NCBI RefSeq assembly: GCF_014202435.1
Contig: NZ_JACHGU010000004.1
Coordinates: 62,001-126,000, forward strand
Length of the DNA: 64,000 bases
Direction: 5' to 3'
Source: Pseudoxanthomonas broegbernensis
Lineage (GTDB): Bacteria > Pseudomonadota > Gammaproteobacteria > Xanthomonadales > Xanthomonadaceae
In this document: in pieces, positions 31,926-41,351 of the stretch
Layout: every line of letters starts with the position of its first letter
Position numbering within the stretch: position 1 is the stretch's first letter
Position numbers and translations under genes: made by a program
Notes under the pieces: generated by a model
What the model saw: only the letters and a program-made list of their open reading frames with translations
Databases searched by the model: none
Told to the model about the DNA's origin: nothing

Positions 31926-32018
31926 ACCGCCGGGCCGCACCGTCCTCGGGAGCCGGCCCGGCGGCCCGTTGCATGCGCGCGCGCTATCGTGGCGGCCTCG
32001 CCCCTCGCAGCGGCCCGC

Positions 32019-32729
32019 ATGCGCAGCTTCCTCGACTTCAGCTCCTGGTCCTCCCTGCTCACCACCGTGCTCGGGCTGGTGCTGGTATCGCTGGTGGCGA
32101 TCGGCATCCGCCTGGTGTTCATGCAGACCCTGCAGCGCCGGCGCGAGCGTGAGAACCGCCAGATCAACGAACGCCTGAAGACACTGATCGCCGCCTACAA
32201 GACCCTGGGCGGCTCGTTCACCGGCGAACTGGGGGTCGATCCCCGCCACCTGCGCGACCGGCTGCGCGGTACCGACACGGCGCAAGCGCCCGCCGACGAC
32301 GAAGAGCCGGCGGGCACCGGCGCCGAACGCCGGCGCCGCATCCGCGACGCGGTCGAGGCCGCGCTGTCGGACGTGATCCTGCTCGGCACCGAGGAACAGG
32401 TGCGCCTGGCCGCGCGGGCCGCCGACGACATGGTCGCCGGGCGCAGCATCCAGACCGCGGCGCTGGTGGCGTCCCTGCGCGGCTTCATCCGCCAGGCGCT
32501 GGACCTGGAGCCGATCCCGCCGGACCTTTCCGTTCCCAACCAGGGCCCGCTGCGGGTGGTGGTCGCCGGCGGCGGCAAGAAGGGCGAGGGCGACAAGGGC
32601 GGTGGCGGTGGACGCGGTGGCGGTGGCGGAGGAGGAATGGCCGCGGGCGCCGGTGCGGGTGCAGGCATGTCCCTGGGCCGCAGGGGTGCGTCCGGGGCAT
32701 CCGCCGATCCCGACCCGGCCGACCCATAG
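32019..32729 (+). CDS. conserved membrane-anchored protein of unknown function with glycine-rich tail
   Basis: 236 residues. One membrane segment at about 12-35 (LLTTVLGLVLVSLVAIGIRLVF), then MQTLQRRRERENRQINERLKTLIAAYKTLGGSFTGELGVDP, a strongly conserved block I recognise from burkholderial and xanthomonad proteins of unknown function, then RRRRIRDAVEAALSDVILLGTEEQVRLAARAADDMVAGR, a helical block. The tail (about 187-236) is nearly all Gly, Ala, Arg and Lys, probably disordered. ATG 32019 is preferred; GTG 31989 is in frame upstream. It is not obviously linked to its neighbours. Confidence 0.7.
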   Translation: MRSFLDFSSWSSLLTTVLGLVLVSLVAIGIRLVFMQTLQRRRERENRQINERLKTLIAAYKTLGGSFTGELGVDPRHLRDRLRGTDTAQAPADDEEPAGTGAERRRRIRDAVEAALSDVILLGTEEQVRLAARAADDMVAGRSIQTAALVASLRGFIRQALDLEPIPPDLSVPNQGPLRVVVAGGGKKGEGDKGGGGGRGGGGGGGMAAGAGAGAGMSLGRRGASGASADPDPADP

Positions 32730-32924
32730 CCTCCTCGTACGGCTCAGCGGGGGAAGACGGCCGCTGCGGCACCCGGCGTGTGCCGGCACAGGCGGCCCCG
32801 GTCACCGGCAGGCAGGCGAAAAAGAGACCCGGGGCTTCCGGCGCCCTCGCCCGCCAGGCGCCGCGGCATGCAGCCGGCCGGCGCCTGCGGCCAATCCGCC
32901 CCGCGATCGCGGCGACGCGCACGT

Positions 32925-33530
32925 TCAGACCGTGCCGCGGTTCCTGCCCATCCACGGCCGGTACCACGCGCGGATAGCCGCCATGTCGGCCTGCATGTCG
33001 CCGGTGGTGCGGAACAGCGGGCCGATGCCGATGGTCCTCTCCGGATAATGGAAGTACGCCATCAGCACCGGCACCTGCGCCGCGTCGGCGATCTTCCAGA
33101 AGCCGCTCTTCCACCGCGCGACCCGGCTGCGCGTGCCCTCGGGCGTGAGCGCGAACCACATCCGCGGCGAGTCGCGGATCATCTCCACCGCCTGCTCCAC
33201 CACGCCCTGCGGCCGGCTGCGGTCCACCGGGATCACCCCAAGCCGGTGCAGCAGCGGCGACAGCGGCCACCAGAACAGCGAGTCCTTGCCCAGCACGCGC
33301 ACGTCGAAGCCCAGCGCCAGCTTGGCGGCCATGCCCCACACCCCGTCCCAATTGGACGAATGCGGCGCGGCGATCAGCACCAGCCTGGGCACATCCGGCA
33401 GGGTGCCGGCCACGCGCCAGCCGCCCACGCGCAGCACGCTGCGACCGATCCAGCGGGAGAGGCGGTGCTGGCGCCCGACCTGCGGCATGCTCGGCGGGAT
33501 CGCCGGCAGCAGCGGCGCGCGCGCGGCCAT
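32925..33530 (-). CDS. 1-acyl-sn-glycerol-3-phosphate acyltransferase-like protein
   Basis: 201-residue PlsC-fold protein. The acyltransferase motif HX4D is HSSNWDG (about residues 57-63), followed by GKDSLFWWPLSPLLHRLGVIPVDRSRPQGV and the substrate motif FALTPEGTRSRV. It lacks the two-helix N-terminal anchor of full PlsC and is short, like the group that acylates lipids of unknown identity. ATG 33530 lies only four bases after the arfB stop, so the two are probably cotranslated. Confidence 0.85.
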   Translation of the reverse strand: MAARAPLLPAIPPSMPQVGRQHRLSRWIGRSVLRVGGWRVAGTLPDVPRLVLIAAPHSSNWDGVWGMAAKLALGFDVRVLGKDSLFWWPLSPLLHRLGVIPVDRSRPQGVVEQAVEMIRDSPRMWFALTPEGTRSRVARWKSGFWKIADAAQVPVLMAYFHYPERTIGIGPLFRTTGDMQADMAAIRAWYRPWMGRNRGTV

Positions 33531-33534
33531 GGCG

Positions 33535-33966
33535 TCAGTCCCAGCCGCGCGTGCTGCGCCCGCGCTTGATCTGGCTGCGCTCGCGCTTGCCCTGCAGGCG
33601 GCGCTGCTGGGAGCCGCGCGTGGGCTTGGTCTGGATGCGCGGCTTGGGCACCGACAGCCCGGCGGCGACGAAGGCGGCCAGCCGCTCGCGTGCATCCTGG
33701 CGGTTGCGGTCCTGGGTACGGAAGCGCTGGGCGTCGATCACCAGCACGCCCTCGTCGGTGAGGCGGCGATCGCGCCGCGCCAGCAGCCGGGCGCGCAGGG
33801 CTTCCGGCAGCGAGGGCGAGCCGGCGACGTCGAAGCGCAGCTCCACCGCGCTGGAGACCTTGTTGACGTTCTGCCCGCCGGCGCCGCTGGCGCGCACGAA
33901 GCGCTCGACGATCTCCGCTTCGGGAATCGCCAGGCCGGGGCTGATGATGAGTGCGTCGGCGGGCAT
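33535..33966 (-). CDS. arfB: peptidyl-tRNA hydrolase ArfB (YaeJ), ribosome rescue
   Basis: 143-residue class I release-factor-like protein that frees stalled ribosomes without a stop codon. It has the GGQ motif in RASGAGGQNVNKVSSAVELRF and the long basic C-terminal tail (KRERSQIKRGRSTRGWD region) that enters the empty mRNA channel; the codon-recognition domain of true release factors is absent. ATG 33966 gives the standard length. The acyltransferase follows within four bases. Confidence 0.95.
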   Translation of the reverse strand: MPADALIISPGLAIPEAEIVERFVRASGAGGQNVNKVSSAVELRFDVAGSPSLPEALRARLLARRDRRLTDEGVLVIDAQRFRTQDRNRQDARERLAAFVAAGLSVPKPRIQTKPTRGSQQRRLQGKRERSQIKRGRSTRGWD

Positions 33967-34049
33967 GGAACGATTGTATGTACGTGCCCGGCCCGCTGGC
34001 GAACCTGGGCGCCGGGGACGCGGGCGCCGGGTCGCGGTCGGGCCCGCTC

Positions 34050-34751
34050 CTACAGCGGCGAAGGCGGCTGCCAACCGAACAGGTCCAGCGCCCTGCCGTA
34101 CTCGGCGTCCAGCGGCGCCTGCACCCGCAGCGCGCGGCCGTCGTGCGGATGCGGGAAGCCCAGCACCCACGCATGCAGCAGCATCCGGTGCACGCCGCGC
34201 ATGCGGAAGATGCGGTTGTGGCGGCCGTCGCCGTGGCTGGTATCGCCGATCAGGTGGTGGGAGGCGTGCTTGAGGTGGCGGCGGATCTGGCGGAAGCGGC
34301 CGGTCTGCGGCGCGCACTCCAGCAGCGCGTAGCGCGAGGTGGGGAAGCCGGAGGCGGGCACCTCCAGCTCGCCGGTCGCCAGCCTGCGGAAGCGCGTGAC
34401 CGCCTCCTTCTTCTGCGGCTTGCCCGGCCCGCCGTCGAGCGGGTGGTCGATGGCGAAGTCCTGTTCCGGCCAGCCGCGGCACACCGCCAGATAGCGCTTG
34501 TGCAGGCGCTGGGCCATCACCGCCCTGCCCAGTGCCGAGGCGGCCTCGCGGTCGAAGGCCAGCAGCAGGCAGCCGCTGGTGGCGCGGTCCAGGCGGTGGA
34601 CCAGATGGATCGGACGGCCGAACTGCGCGCGCAGGCGGTCGGCGGCGAAGTCGGTCTCGCCGGCGGCCAGCACGCTGTCGTGCACCATCAGCCCGGCGGG
34701 CTTGTCCACCACCGCCAGCCACGCGTCCTCGTACAGCACCGGCAACCGCAT
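34050..34751 (-). CDS. truC: RluA-family pseudouridine synthase, TruC-like
   Basis: 233 residues. The catalytic motif is HLVHRLDRATSGCLLLAFD (Asp in H-R-L-D); VLYEDAWLAVVDKPAGLMVH opens the fold and ETGRFRQIRRHLKH-like PQTGRFRQIRRHLKHASHHLIGDTSHGDGRHN closes it. GDTSHGDGRHN is typical of TruC, which modifies U65 of tRNA-Ile1 and tRNA-Asp. ATG 34751. The stop overlaps a CTCCTACAG sequence resembling a repeat end (34046-34055). Confidence 0.88.
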   Translation of the reverse strand: MRLPVLYEDAWLAVVDKPAGLMVHDSVLAAGETDFAADRLRAQFGRPIHLVHRLDRATSGCLLLAFDREAASALGRAVMAQRLHKRYLAVCRGWPEQDFAIDHPLDGGPGKPQKKEAVTRFRRLATGELEVPASGFPTSRYALLECAPQTGRFRQIRRHLKHASHHLIGDTSHGDGRHNRIFRMRGVHRMLLHAWVLGFPHPHDGRALRVQAPLDAEYGRALDLFGWQPPSPL

Positions 34752-34832
34752 GCATCCTCTCCGCGCCGCTGGGCGGCATCTGCGAAACTGTCGGGCGACG
34801 GGCTTGCCCATGCCTGCCCATGGAAACCACGG

Positions 34833-37619
34833 ATGATTCCCACCCGACCGATTCTCGCATTCGCACTGGCCTTCGCACTTGCGCTGTCGGCCGTCCCGGC
34901 CGCGGCGCAGGCTCCCGCGCCGCCGAAGGGCATGACCGCCGGCCCCAGCATCGAGGGCATCAGCGAATACACCCTGGACAACGGCCTGCGCGTGCTGCTG
35001 TTCCCCGACCCGACCAAGCCGGCGGTCACCGTCAACCTGGTCTACGGCGTCGGCTCCGCGCACGAGGACCACGGCCAGACCGGCATGGCCCACCTGCTCG
35101 AACACCTGCTGTTCAAGGGCACGCCGGCCCACGCCGACATCAGCGGGGAAATGAAGCGCCGCGGCATCGCCTTCAACGCCACCACCTCGCTGGACCGCAC
35201 CAGCTACTTCGCCTCGTTCCCGGCCAGCGAGGACACTCTGGCATGGGTATTGCGCATGGAGGCCGACCGCATGGTCGACTCGCGCCTTGCGCAGTCCGAC
35301 CTGGACAGCGAGATGACCGTGGTCCGCAACGAACTGGAAGCCGGCGAGAACAATCCGTCCGCCGTGCTCATCCAGCGCCTGCGCTCCACCGCGTTCCTGT
35401 GGCATGCCTACGGCCGCTCCACCATCGGCGCGCGCTCCGACGTGGAGGCCATGGACATCGGCCGGCTGCGCGCCTTCTACCGCACCTGGTACCGCCCCGA
35501 CAACGCCACCTTGGTGATCGCCGGCCGGATCGACCCGGCGGCCGTGCTGGGCCAGGTGCGCGCCGCGTTCGGGCCGCTGCGCAAACCCACCGCCGCGCTG
35601 CCGCAGGCGCCGACCGTGGAGCCGGCGCAGGACGGCGAGCGCGAGGTCACCGTGCGCCGCAGCGGCGACCTGCGCCTGGTCGCCGCCGCGTACCACATTC
35701 CCGCCCGCGCCCATGCCGACAGCGCCGCCTTGGCCGTGCTGGTCCAGGTGCTGGGCCACACGCCCGGCGGCCGCCTGCACCGGGCGCTGGTGGAACCGCA
35801 CATCGCCGCCGGCATCGGCGCCAGCGCCGAGGCGCGCGCCGCGCCGGGTCTGCTCACCGCGGTGGCGGTGCAGCCGAGGGAGGGCGACCCGCAGCGGGCG
35901 CAGGAGGCGCTGCTCGCGCAACTGGAGGGCATCGCCGCGCAGCCGGTCACCGAGGAGGAGACGGCCCAGGCGCGGCAACGCCTGGCCAACGACTACGCGC
36001 TGTACTTCACCGACGTCAACGCGGTGGGCATGGGCTTGTCCGAGTCCATCGCCGCCGGCGACTGGCGGCTGCTGTTCACCAGCCGCGACGCCATCGCCGC
36101 GGTGACGGCCGAGGACGTCAACCGGGTCGCGTCGGCCTACCTGCGCGCCAGCAACCGCACCCTGGCCCGCTTCGTGCCCACCGACGCGCCCGACCGCGTG
36201 GAAGTGCCGTCCGCGCCGGCGGCGGCGGACGTGGTGGCCGGCTACGCGGGGCGGGAGGCGGTGGATGCGGGCGAGCACTTCGAGGCCACCCCCGCCAACA
36301 TCGAGGCACGTACCCGGCGCGTCGTCCTGGGCGAGGGCCTGAAGGTGGCGCTGCTGCCCAAGCGCACCCGTGGCGGCACGGTAGTGGCGACCGGCAGCTT
36401 CCGGTTCGGGGACGCGGCCTCGCTGGCCGGGCGCGGCCACGTCGCGGGGCTGGTCGGCGCGATGCTGATGCGCGGCTCGCAGGGCATGGACCGGGTGCAG
36501 ATCGACCGCCGCCTGGAAGCGCTGCAGACCAAGGGCGGGGTGGGCGGCGGCCTGCAGGGTGCGGACCTGTCGCTGCTCAGCCGCCGCGAGCACCTGCCCG
36601 AGGCGCTGGCGCTGATGGCCACGCTGCTGCGCGAACCGGCATTCCCGCAGGACGAGTTCGAGCAGTTGCGGCTGCAGGCCATCACCGGCCTGGAAGCCTC
36701 GCGCAAGGAACCGGGCAGCATCGCCGGCCAGGCGCTGGCGCTGCACTTCGACCCGTGGCCGGCCGGCCACCCGCTGCACGTGGACACGCTGGACGAATCG
36801 CTGGCCAAGGTGCGCGCGCTCACCCGCGAGGACCTGGTCGCCTTCCACCGCGATTTCTACGGCACCGCGCAGGGCGAGATCGCCATCGTCGGCGACTTCG
36901 ACGCCGAGGCCATGCAGGCGCAGTTGCAGGCGCTGTTCGCCGGCTGGCGCAGCGCGCACCCGTACGCGCCCATCGACACGCGCCACACCGACGTGGCCCC
37001 GCTGCGCGAGCGCCTGCCCGCACCCGACAAGCCCAACGCCGTGCTGCTGGCGCGGCACAACCTGGCCTTGCGGGTCACCGATGCGGACTACCCGGCCATG
37101 GTCGTGGCCAACCGCGTGTTCGGCGGCGGCGCGCTGAAGTCGCGGCTGGGCGACCGCATCCGGCAGAAGGAGGGCCTGAGCTACGGCGTCTCCAGCGCGC
37201 TCAGCGCCGACGACAGCCTGGATGGACAGGACGACGCGGGCGCCTTCGCCATCCAGGCCATCGCCGCGCCGCAGAACATGGACCGGGTGCAGGCGGCCAT
37301 CGGCGAGGAACTGGTCCGCCTGGTGGCCGACGGCATCACCGCCGAGGAGTTGCGCGACGGCGTGTCCGGCCTGATGACCGAGCGCGAGCAGGCCCGCGGC
37401 AGCGACGCCACCGTCGCGGCGATGCTGCGCGACCAGTCGTTCTTCGGCCGCACGATGCGCTTCACCGCCGACCTGGACGACACGTACCGCGCCCTCACCC
37501 TGGAGCAGGTCAATGCCGCCATCCGCCGCCACCTGCGCCCGGACGCGCTGAGCGCGATCGCCGCCGGCGACTTCGCCGCGGCGGTGGAGGACGTGCCGGA
37601 GGCCGTGGCCGCGCCCTAG
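34833..37619 (+). CDS. exported M16 zinc peptidase (pitrilysin family), two-domain
   Basis: 928 residues with a signal peptide (AFALAFALALSAVPAAAQA). The first M16 domain has the inverted zinc motif HLLEHLLFKG with the distal Glu in MTVVRNELEAGENN, so it should be active. The second domain (about 480 onward) aligns to M16 proteins but lacks HxxEH (RGHVAGLVGAML in its place), as usual in this type. Predicted to degrade peptides in the periplasm. ATG 34833 is preceded by an ACGG; there is no clear operon partner. A related gene lies at 46392-49253. Confidence 0.9.
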   Translation: MIPTRPILAFALAFALALSAVPAAAQAPAPPKGMTAGPSIEGISEYTLDNGLRVLLFPDPTKPAVTVNLVYGVGSAHEDHGQTGMAHLLEHLLFKGTPAHADISGEMKRRGIAFNATTSLDRTSYFASFPASEDTLAWVLRMEADRMVDSRLAQSDLDSEMTVVRNELEAGENNPSAVLIQRLRSTAFLWHAYGRSTIGARSDVEAMDIGRLRAFYRTWYRPDNATLVIAGRIDPAAVLGQVRAAFGPLRKPTAALPQAPTVEPAQDGEREVTVRRSGDLRLVAAAYHIPARAHADSAALAVLVQVLGHTPGGRLHRALVEPHIAAGIGASAEARAAPGLLTAVAVQPREGDPQRAQEALLAQLEGIAAQPVTEEETAQARQRLANDYALYFTDVNAVGMGLSESIAAGDWRLLFTSRDAIAAVTAEDVNRVASAYLRASNRTLARFVPTDAPDRVEVPSAPAAADVVAGYAGREAVDAGEHFEATPANIEARTRRVVLGEGLKVALLPKRTRGGTVVATGSFRFGDAASLAGRGHVAGLVGAMLMRGSQGMDRVQIDRRLEALQTKGGVGGGLQGADLSLLSRREHLPEALALMATLLREPAFPQDEFEQLRLQAITGLEASRKEPGSIAGQALALHFDPWPAGHPLHVDTLDESLAKVRALTREDLVAFHRDFYGTAQGEIAIVGDFDAEAMQAQLQALFAGWRSAHPYAPIDTRHTDVAPLRERLPAPDKPNAVLLARHNLALRVTDADYPAMVVANRVFGGGALKSRLGDRIRQKEGLSYGVSSALSADDSLDGQDDAGAFAIQAIAAPQNMDRVQAAIGEELVRLVADGITAEELRDGVSGLMTEREQARGSDATVAAMLRDQSFFGRTMRFTADLDDTYRALTLEQVNAAIRRHLRPDALSAIAAGDFAAAVEDVPEAVAAP

Positions 37620-37711
37620 CGGCCGCGCCCGGCGATGCGGCGCCGCCATGCGGGGGCCGGGGGGCGGGCGACCGCCGCCGATGTGCCGACCCTGTGCATG
37701 CGGCGCATGCC

Positions 37712-37736
37712 GCCGACTGAAGCCGGCTCCTACGGA
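37712..37736 (-). repeat. GTAG-type palindromic repeat
   Basis: On the minus strand it reads CCGTAGGAGCCGGCTTCAGT followed by CGGC, almost the same as the element at 29077. It sits in the 137-base gap between the M16 peptidase and ubiB, two convergent genes, where I see no other gene. Confidence 0.6.
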
Positions 37737-37755
37737 GGGGGGCGGTATCCCCGCG

Positions 37756-39414
37756 CTAGCGCCGCGGCAGCGCCGCCAGCAGCGCCCACAGGCCGCCGAT
37801 CCCGGCGATCCAGGCCGATGCCGGCACGCCCAGCAGCCGCGGGCCGCCGGCCTCCAGCGCGTACAGCACCGCGGCCACCAGCAGCAGGCCGCTGCCGAGG
37901 ATGGCGGCCACCGAACGCCGCTGCATCACCTTGAGCGCATGCGCCAGTTCGGCCAGGTCGTGCGAGCGCACCTCCACCGCGTGCCGGCCCTGCACCTGCT
38001 GTTCCAGCCAGGCGTGCAGCAGGCGCGGCATGTCCGGGGCGCGGGTCATCAGTTCCGGGGCGCGCGTGCGCAGTTCGCGCAGCAGCCGGCGCGGGCTGTA
38101 GCGCTCGCGCAGGATGCGCTCGAGCACCGGGCGGGCCACCGCCCAGATGTCCAGGCGCGGGTCGAGCTGGCGGCCCACGCCCTCGATGTTGAGCAGGGTC
38201 TTCTGCAGCAGGATCAGTTGCGGCTGCAGGGTCAGCTCGTAGCGCTGCGCGGTGCGGAACAGCTTGGCCAGCACCTGCGCCAGCGAGACCTCGCTCAGCG
38301 GCCGGGTGAAGTACGGCTCGCACACCGCGCGCGCGGCCGCCTCGAGCTCGTCGATGCGCACGGTGGCCGGCATCCAGCCGGCCTCCACGTGCAACTGCGC
38401 GATGCGGCGGTAGTCCTGCTGGAAGATGGCCATGAAGTTCTCGGCCAGGTAGTACTGGTCCCGCGCCGAGAGCTGGCCGACGATGCCGAAGTCGAGCACG
38501 ACGAAGCGCGGGTCGTCGCGCCGCGCCGGGTCGTCGTCGACCCAGATGTTGCCGGCGTGCGCGTCGGCGTGGAAGAAGTTGTCGCGGAACACCTGCGTGT
38601 AGAACACGCGCACGCCCTTGGCCGCCAGCACCCGGCGGTCGATGCCGGCCGCGTCCAGCGCGGCGATGTCGTCGGAGGGAATGCCACTGACCCGCTCCAT
38701 GGTCAGCGCCCGCTGCGCGGTGTGGCTCCAGACCACCTCGGGCACGTACAAGTCCGGGGAGTCCTTCCACAGCCTGCGCATCACGCTGGCGTTGGCGCCC
38801 TCGCGCTGCAGGTCCAGCTCGGCGGCCAGGGTGGCCTGGATCTCGGCCACCACCGCCTGTGGGCGGATCTTGTCGGCGTTGGGATGGGTGCGCTCGACCA
38901 GGGCGGCCAGCGAACGCAGCAGGGCAAGGTCGGCGTCGATCTGCCGCTCGATGCCGGGGCGCAGCACCTTGACCACCACCTCGCGGCCGCCGTGCAGGCG
39001 CGCGGCGTGCACCTGGGCGACCGAGGCCGAAGCCAGCGGCACGGTATCGAACGCGGCAAAGGCCTCGGCCACCGGCCGGCCCAGCGCCTGCTCGACGATG
39101 GCGCGCGCCGCGTCGCCGTCGAACGGCGCCACCTGGTCCTGCAGCAGGGCCAGCTCGTCGGCGATGTCCGCCGGCAGCAGGTCGCGGCGTGTGGAAAGGA
39201 TCTGCCCGAACTTGACGAAGATCGGCCCCAGTTCCTGCAGCGCCAGGCGCAGGCGCGCGCCACGCGGGCGCGCGGCCACGTCGGCCGCCGCGCGCGGCAC
39301 GAACGGCTTGCCCAGGCGCAGCCAGCGCCCGGCGGCGGTACCGTCGAGCAGCGCGTCCAGGCGATAGCGCAACACCACCCGGCCGATGCGCCAGGCGCGC
39401 AGCGCGGCCCTCAC
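37756..39414 (-). CDS. ubiB: UbiB, ABC1-type atypical kinase for ubiquinone synthesis
   Basis: 552-residue membrane protein needed for ubiquinone synthesis in vivo. KxGQ motif in [22 protein letters not shown]-binding [22 protein letters not shown] (catalytic Asp and Asn), [11 protein letters not shown] (DFG). Two C-terminal membrane segments (about 505-520 and 530-550). Start is GTG 39414; its GTGA overlaps the ubiJ stop (39411-39413), so the two genes are translationally coupled. Confidence 0.93.
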   Translation of the reverse strand: MRAALRAWRIGRVVLRYRLDALLDGTAAGRWLRLGKPFVPRAAADVAARPRGARLRLALQELGPIFVKFGQILSTRRDLLPADIADELALLQDQVAPFDGDAARAIVEQALGRPVAEAFAAFDTVPLASASVAQVHAARLHGGREVVVKVLRPGIERQIDADLALLRSLAALVERTHPNADKIRPQAVVAEIQATLAAELDLQREGANASVMRRLWKDSPDLYVPEVVWSHTAQRALTMERVSGIPSDDIAALDAAGIDRRVLAAKGVRVFYTQVFRDNFFHADAHAGNIWVDDDPARRDDPRFVVLDFGIVGQLSARDQYYLAENFMAIFQQDYRRIAQLHVEAGWMPATVRIDELEAAARAVCEPYFTRPLSEVSLAQVLAKLFRTAQRYELTLQPQLILLQKTLLNIEGVGRQLDPRLDIWAVARPVLERILRERYSPRRLLRELRTRAPELMTRAPDMPRLLHAWLEQQVQGRHAVEVRSHDLAELAHALKVMQRRSVAAILGSGLLLVAAVLYALEAGGPRLLGVPASAWIAGIGGLWALLAALPRR

Positions 39415-40043
39415 GATATGCGCTCCGCGGCGGACAGCCGGGCCACGCGCGCGGCCAGCCGTTCGACATCGTCGCGCAGCGCGTCCACGTCGTCGTGGAA
39501 GGCGGACAACTCGGCGGCGGCCACCACCTCGCGCGCCTCCTCGGTGAGGTACTCGGCACCGGAGCGGGCCAGCCCGGCGGCGGTTCTGCGCGCGCCGCGC
39601 AAGGCGGCGGCGGCGGCGTTGGCCACCTGTACGCCGATCACTTCTCCGAACGCGGCCACGAACGGCTGCTGCCAGTCCGGGTCGAAACCGGCGGCCATCC
39701 GCTGCAGGCGGCGGGCCAGGTCGGCGTCGCCGGACATATGCAGCCGTCCGGACGGGCGCCCGCGCGCTACATCGGCGAAGAACGGAAGCTGCCCCAGGAG
39801 CCCGCCGAGGGTGCCGCGCACGGCCAGGTCCGCCTCGCGCAGCGGCGGGCCGACCTGCAGGTGGCCGCCATGGACGCTGATGTCCAGCGCCAGCGGCGGT
39901 GCCTCCAGTGCCAGCGACACACGCCGGCCATCCATCGCCGACAGCGCGTCCCGGGTATCGGGATCGAGCGCCACCGCCCGGTTCAGTGCGGTTTCCAGGG
40001 CACGGCCGGCCAGCGGCTTGAGGGCATCGAGAGGCGTGGACAT
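39411..40043 (-). CDS. ubiJ: UbiJ, ubiquinone biosynthesis accessory protein (SCP2 domain)
   Basis: 210 residues with an SCP2-type lipid-binding fold in the first ~110 residues ([40 protein letters not shown]) and a C-terminal coiled coil ([23 protein letters not shown]). It scaffolds the soluble Ubi complex together with UbiK. ATG 40043 ([16 protein letters not shown]) is chosen over the in-frame ATG eight codons upstream. ubiJ-ubiB here lacks ubiE in front, unlike E. coli. Confidence 0.88.
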   Translation of the reverse strand: MSTPLDALKPLAGRALETALNRAVALDPDTRDALSAMDGRRVSLALEAPPLALDISVHGGHLQVGPPLREADLAVRGTLGGLLGQLPFFADVARGRPSGRLHMSGDADLARRLQRMAAGFDPDWQQPFVAAFGEVIGVQVANAAAAALRGARRTAAGLARSGAEYLTEEAREVVAAAELSAFHDDVDALRDDVERLAARVARLSAAERIS

Positions 40044-40115
40044 GGCCGGCATTCTACCGGCCGCCACCGGGGGTGCGCTGCGCCGGGACGCTCCCCCCGG
40101 AAGGTGCCGCGAGCG

Positions 40116-40274
40116 CTAGGCCCGGCGGCCGCGCAGCAGCGAAACCGCGCCCAGGACCAGGAACACCACGAACAGGATCCAGGCGATGTTGGTGGCGGCG
40201 CCGGCGATGCCGCTGAAACCCAGCAGCGCGGCGATGACGGCGATGACGAAGAAGACGACGGCGTAGTGCAGCAT
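40116..40274 (-). CDS. DUF1328 (UPF0391) small membrane protein
   Basis: 52 residues: [19 protein letters not shown] then [20 protein letters not shown] and [13 protein letters not shown], two hydrophobic helices with the [22 protein letters not shown]-type signature of DUF1328. Too short and overlapped by other frames to be noticed easily. The family is common in proteobacteria, often stress-induced; no function is known. It lies between ubiJ and oleD. Confidence 0.88.
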   Translation of the reverse strand: MLHYAVVFFVIAVIAALLGFSGIAGAATNIAWILFVVFLVLGAVSLLRGRRA

Positions 40275-40343
40275 GTGAGGCGATCCCTTGGTGAGCGCCG
40301 CTCGGGGCGGTTGCCATGCATGGTGCCGGGACGGCGGTCGTCG

Positions 40344-41351
40344 TCAGGTGACGGCGCCCGCCCTCGCCCACGCTTCCTTCAGCCGGGCGAGTCCTTCGTC
40401 GAAGGACACCTGCGGCACGTAGCCGAAGTCGCGCCGTGCAGGCTCCATGCTGTACCAGTGCGCGGTGCTGAGCTGCTCGGCCAGGAAGCGGGTCATCGGC
40501 GGCTCGCCGCGCAGGCGCAGCAGCGGCCACAGCCGCTCGCACGCCGCGCCGATCCGGTAGGCGGCCTTGAACGAAATCGTCCTGGTCACCGGCGGCGCGC
40601 CGGCCGCGGCCAGCAGGCGGTCGAGCACCTCGCGGATCGGCAGCGGCTCGCCGTTGGAGATGAAGTACGCCTTGCCGGCGCAGGCCGCGCCAGGCTGCAG
40701 GCGTTCGAGCGCATCCAGGTGCGCCTGCGCGGCGTTGTCGATGTAGGTGGTGTCGACGAGGTTGTCGCCGCTGCCGACGATGCGCAGGCGCCCGGCGCGC
40801 GAGCGCTCCACCAGCCGCGGCAGGATCTGCGCATCGCCCGGCCCCCAGATCAGGCGCGGACGCAGCGCCACCACCGCCAGCGCGGCGTCGCTGGCGGCCA
40901 GCGCCTCGCGCTCGGCGAGGGTCTTGGTCGCCGCGTAGGGCGCCTGGAAGTCCTCGCCATAGGGCACCTCGTCCGCGCCCAGCCCCTCCACCGGATGCGT
41001 GGCGCGGTGGGTGACGCTGGGGGTGGAGGTGTAGACCAGGCGGCCGATGCCGTGCGCGCGGCAGGCCGCGATCACGTGGCGCGTACCCACCACGTTGGCC
41101 TGGAAATAGCTGTCGTAGCTGCCCCAGGCGCCGGCCTTGGCGGCATTGTGGAACACCGCGTCGACGCCGTCGGCCGCGTGCGCCACCGCGTTGGCGTCGG
41201 CCAGGTCACCGCGCACCTGGCCCACGCCCAGCGCGGCCAGTTCCGGCGAGTGCCGGCGCTGGAAACTGACCACCTCGTGCCCGCGCGCGCGCAGTCCGCG
41301 GCACAGCGCCAGGCCGAGGAAACCGCCGCCGCCGGTCACCAGGATCTTCAT
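40344..41351 (-). CDS. oleD: OleD, 2-alkyl-3-oxoalkanoate reductase
   Basis: 335-residue extended SDR (3-beta-HSD-like). Reduces the beta-keto acid made by OleA to a 2-alkyl-3-hydroxyalkanoate. NADP-binding [16 protein letters not shown] (residues 5-20), [13 protein letters not shown], the catalytic YAATK (Tyr and Lys), and [13 protein letters not shown] 41351 overlaps the oleC stop (ATGA at 41348-41351), so oleC and oleD are translationally coupled. Identity rests on the neighbouring oleC, oleB and oleA. Confidence 0.93.
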   Translation of the reverse strand: MKILVTGGGGFLGLALCRGLRARGHEVVSFQRRHSPELAALGVGQVRGDLADANAVAHAADGVDAVFHNAAKAGAWGSYDSYFQANVVGTRHVIAACRAHGIGRLVYTSTPSVTHRATHPVEGLGADEVPYGEDFQAPYAATKTLAEREALAASDAALAVVALRPRLIWGPGDAQILPRLVERSRAGRLRIVGSGDNLVDTTYIDNAAQAHLDALERLQPGAACAGKAYFISNGEPLPIREVLDRLLAAAGAPPVTRTISFKAAYRIGAACERLWPLLRLRGEPPMTRFLAEQLSTAHWYSMEPARRDFGYVPQVSFDEGLARLKEAWARAGAVT

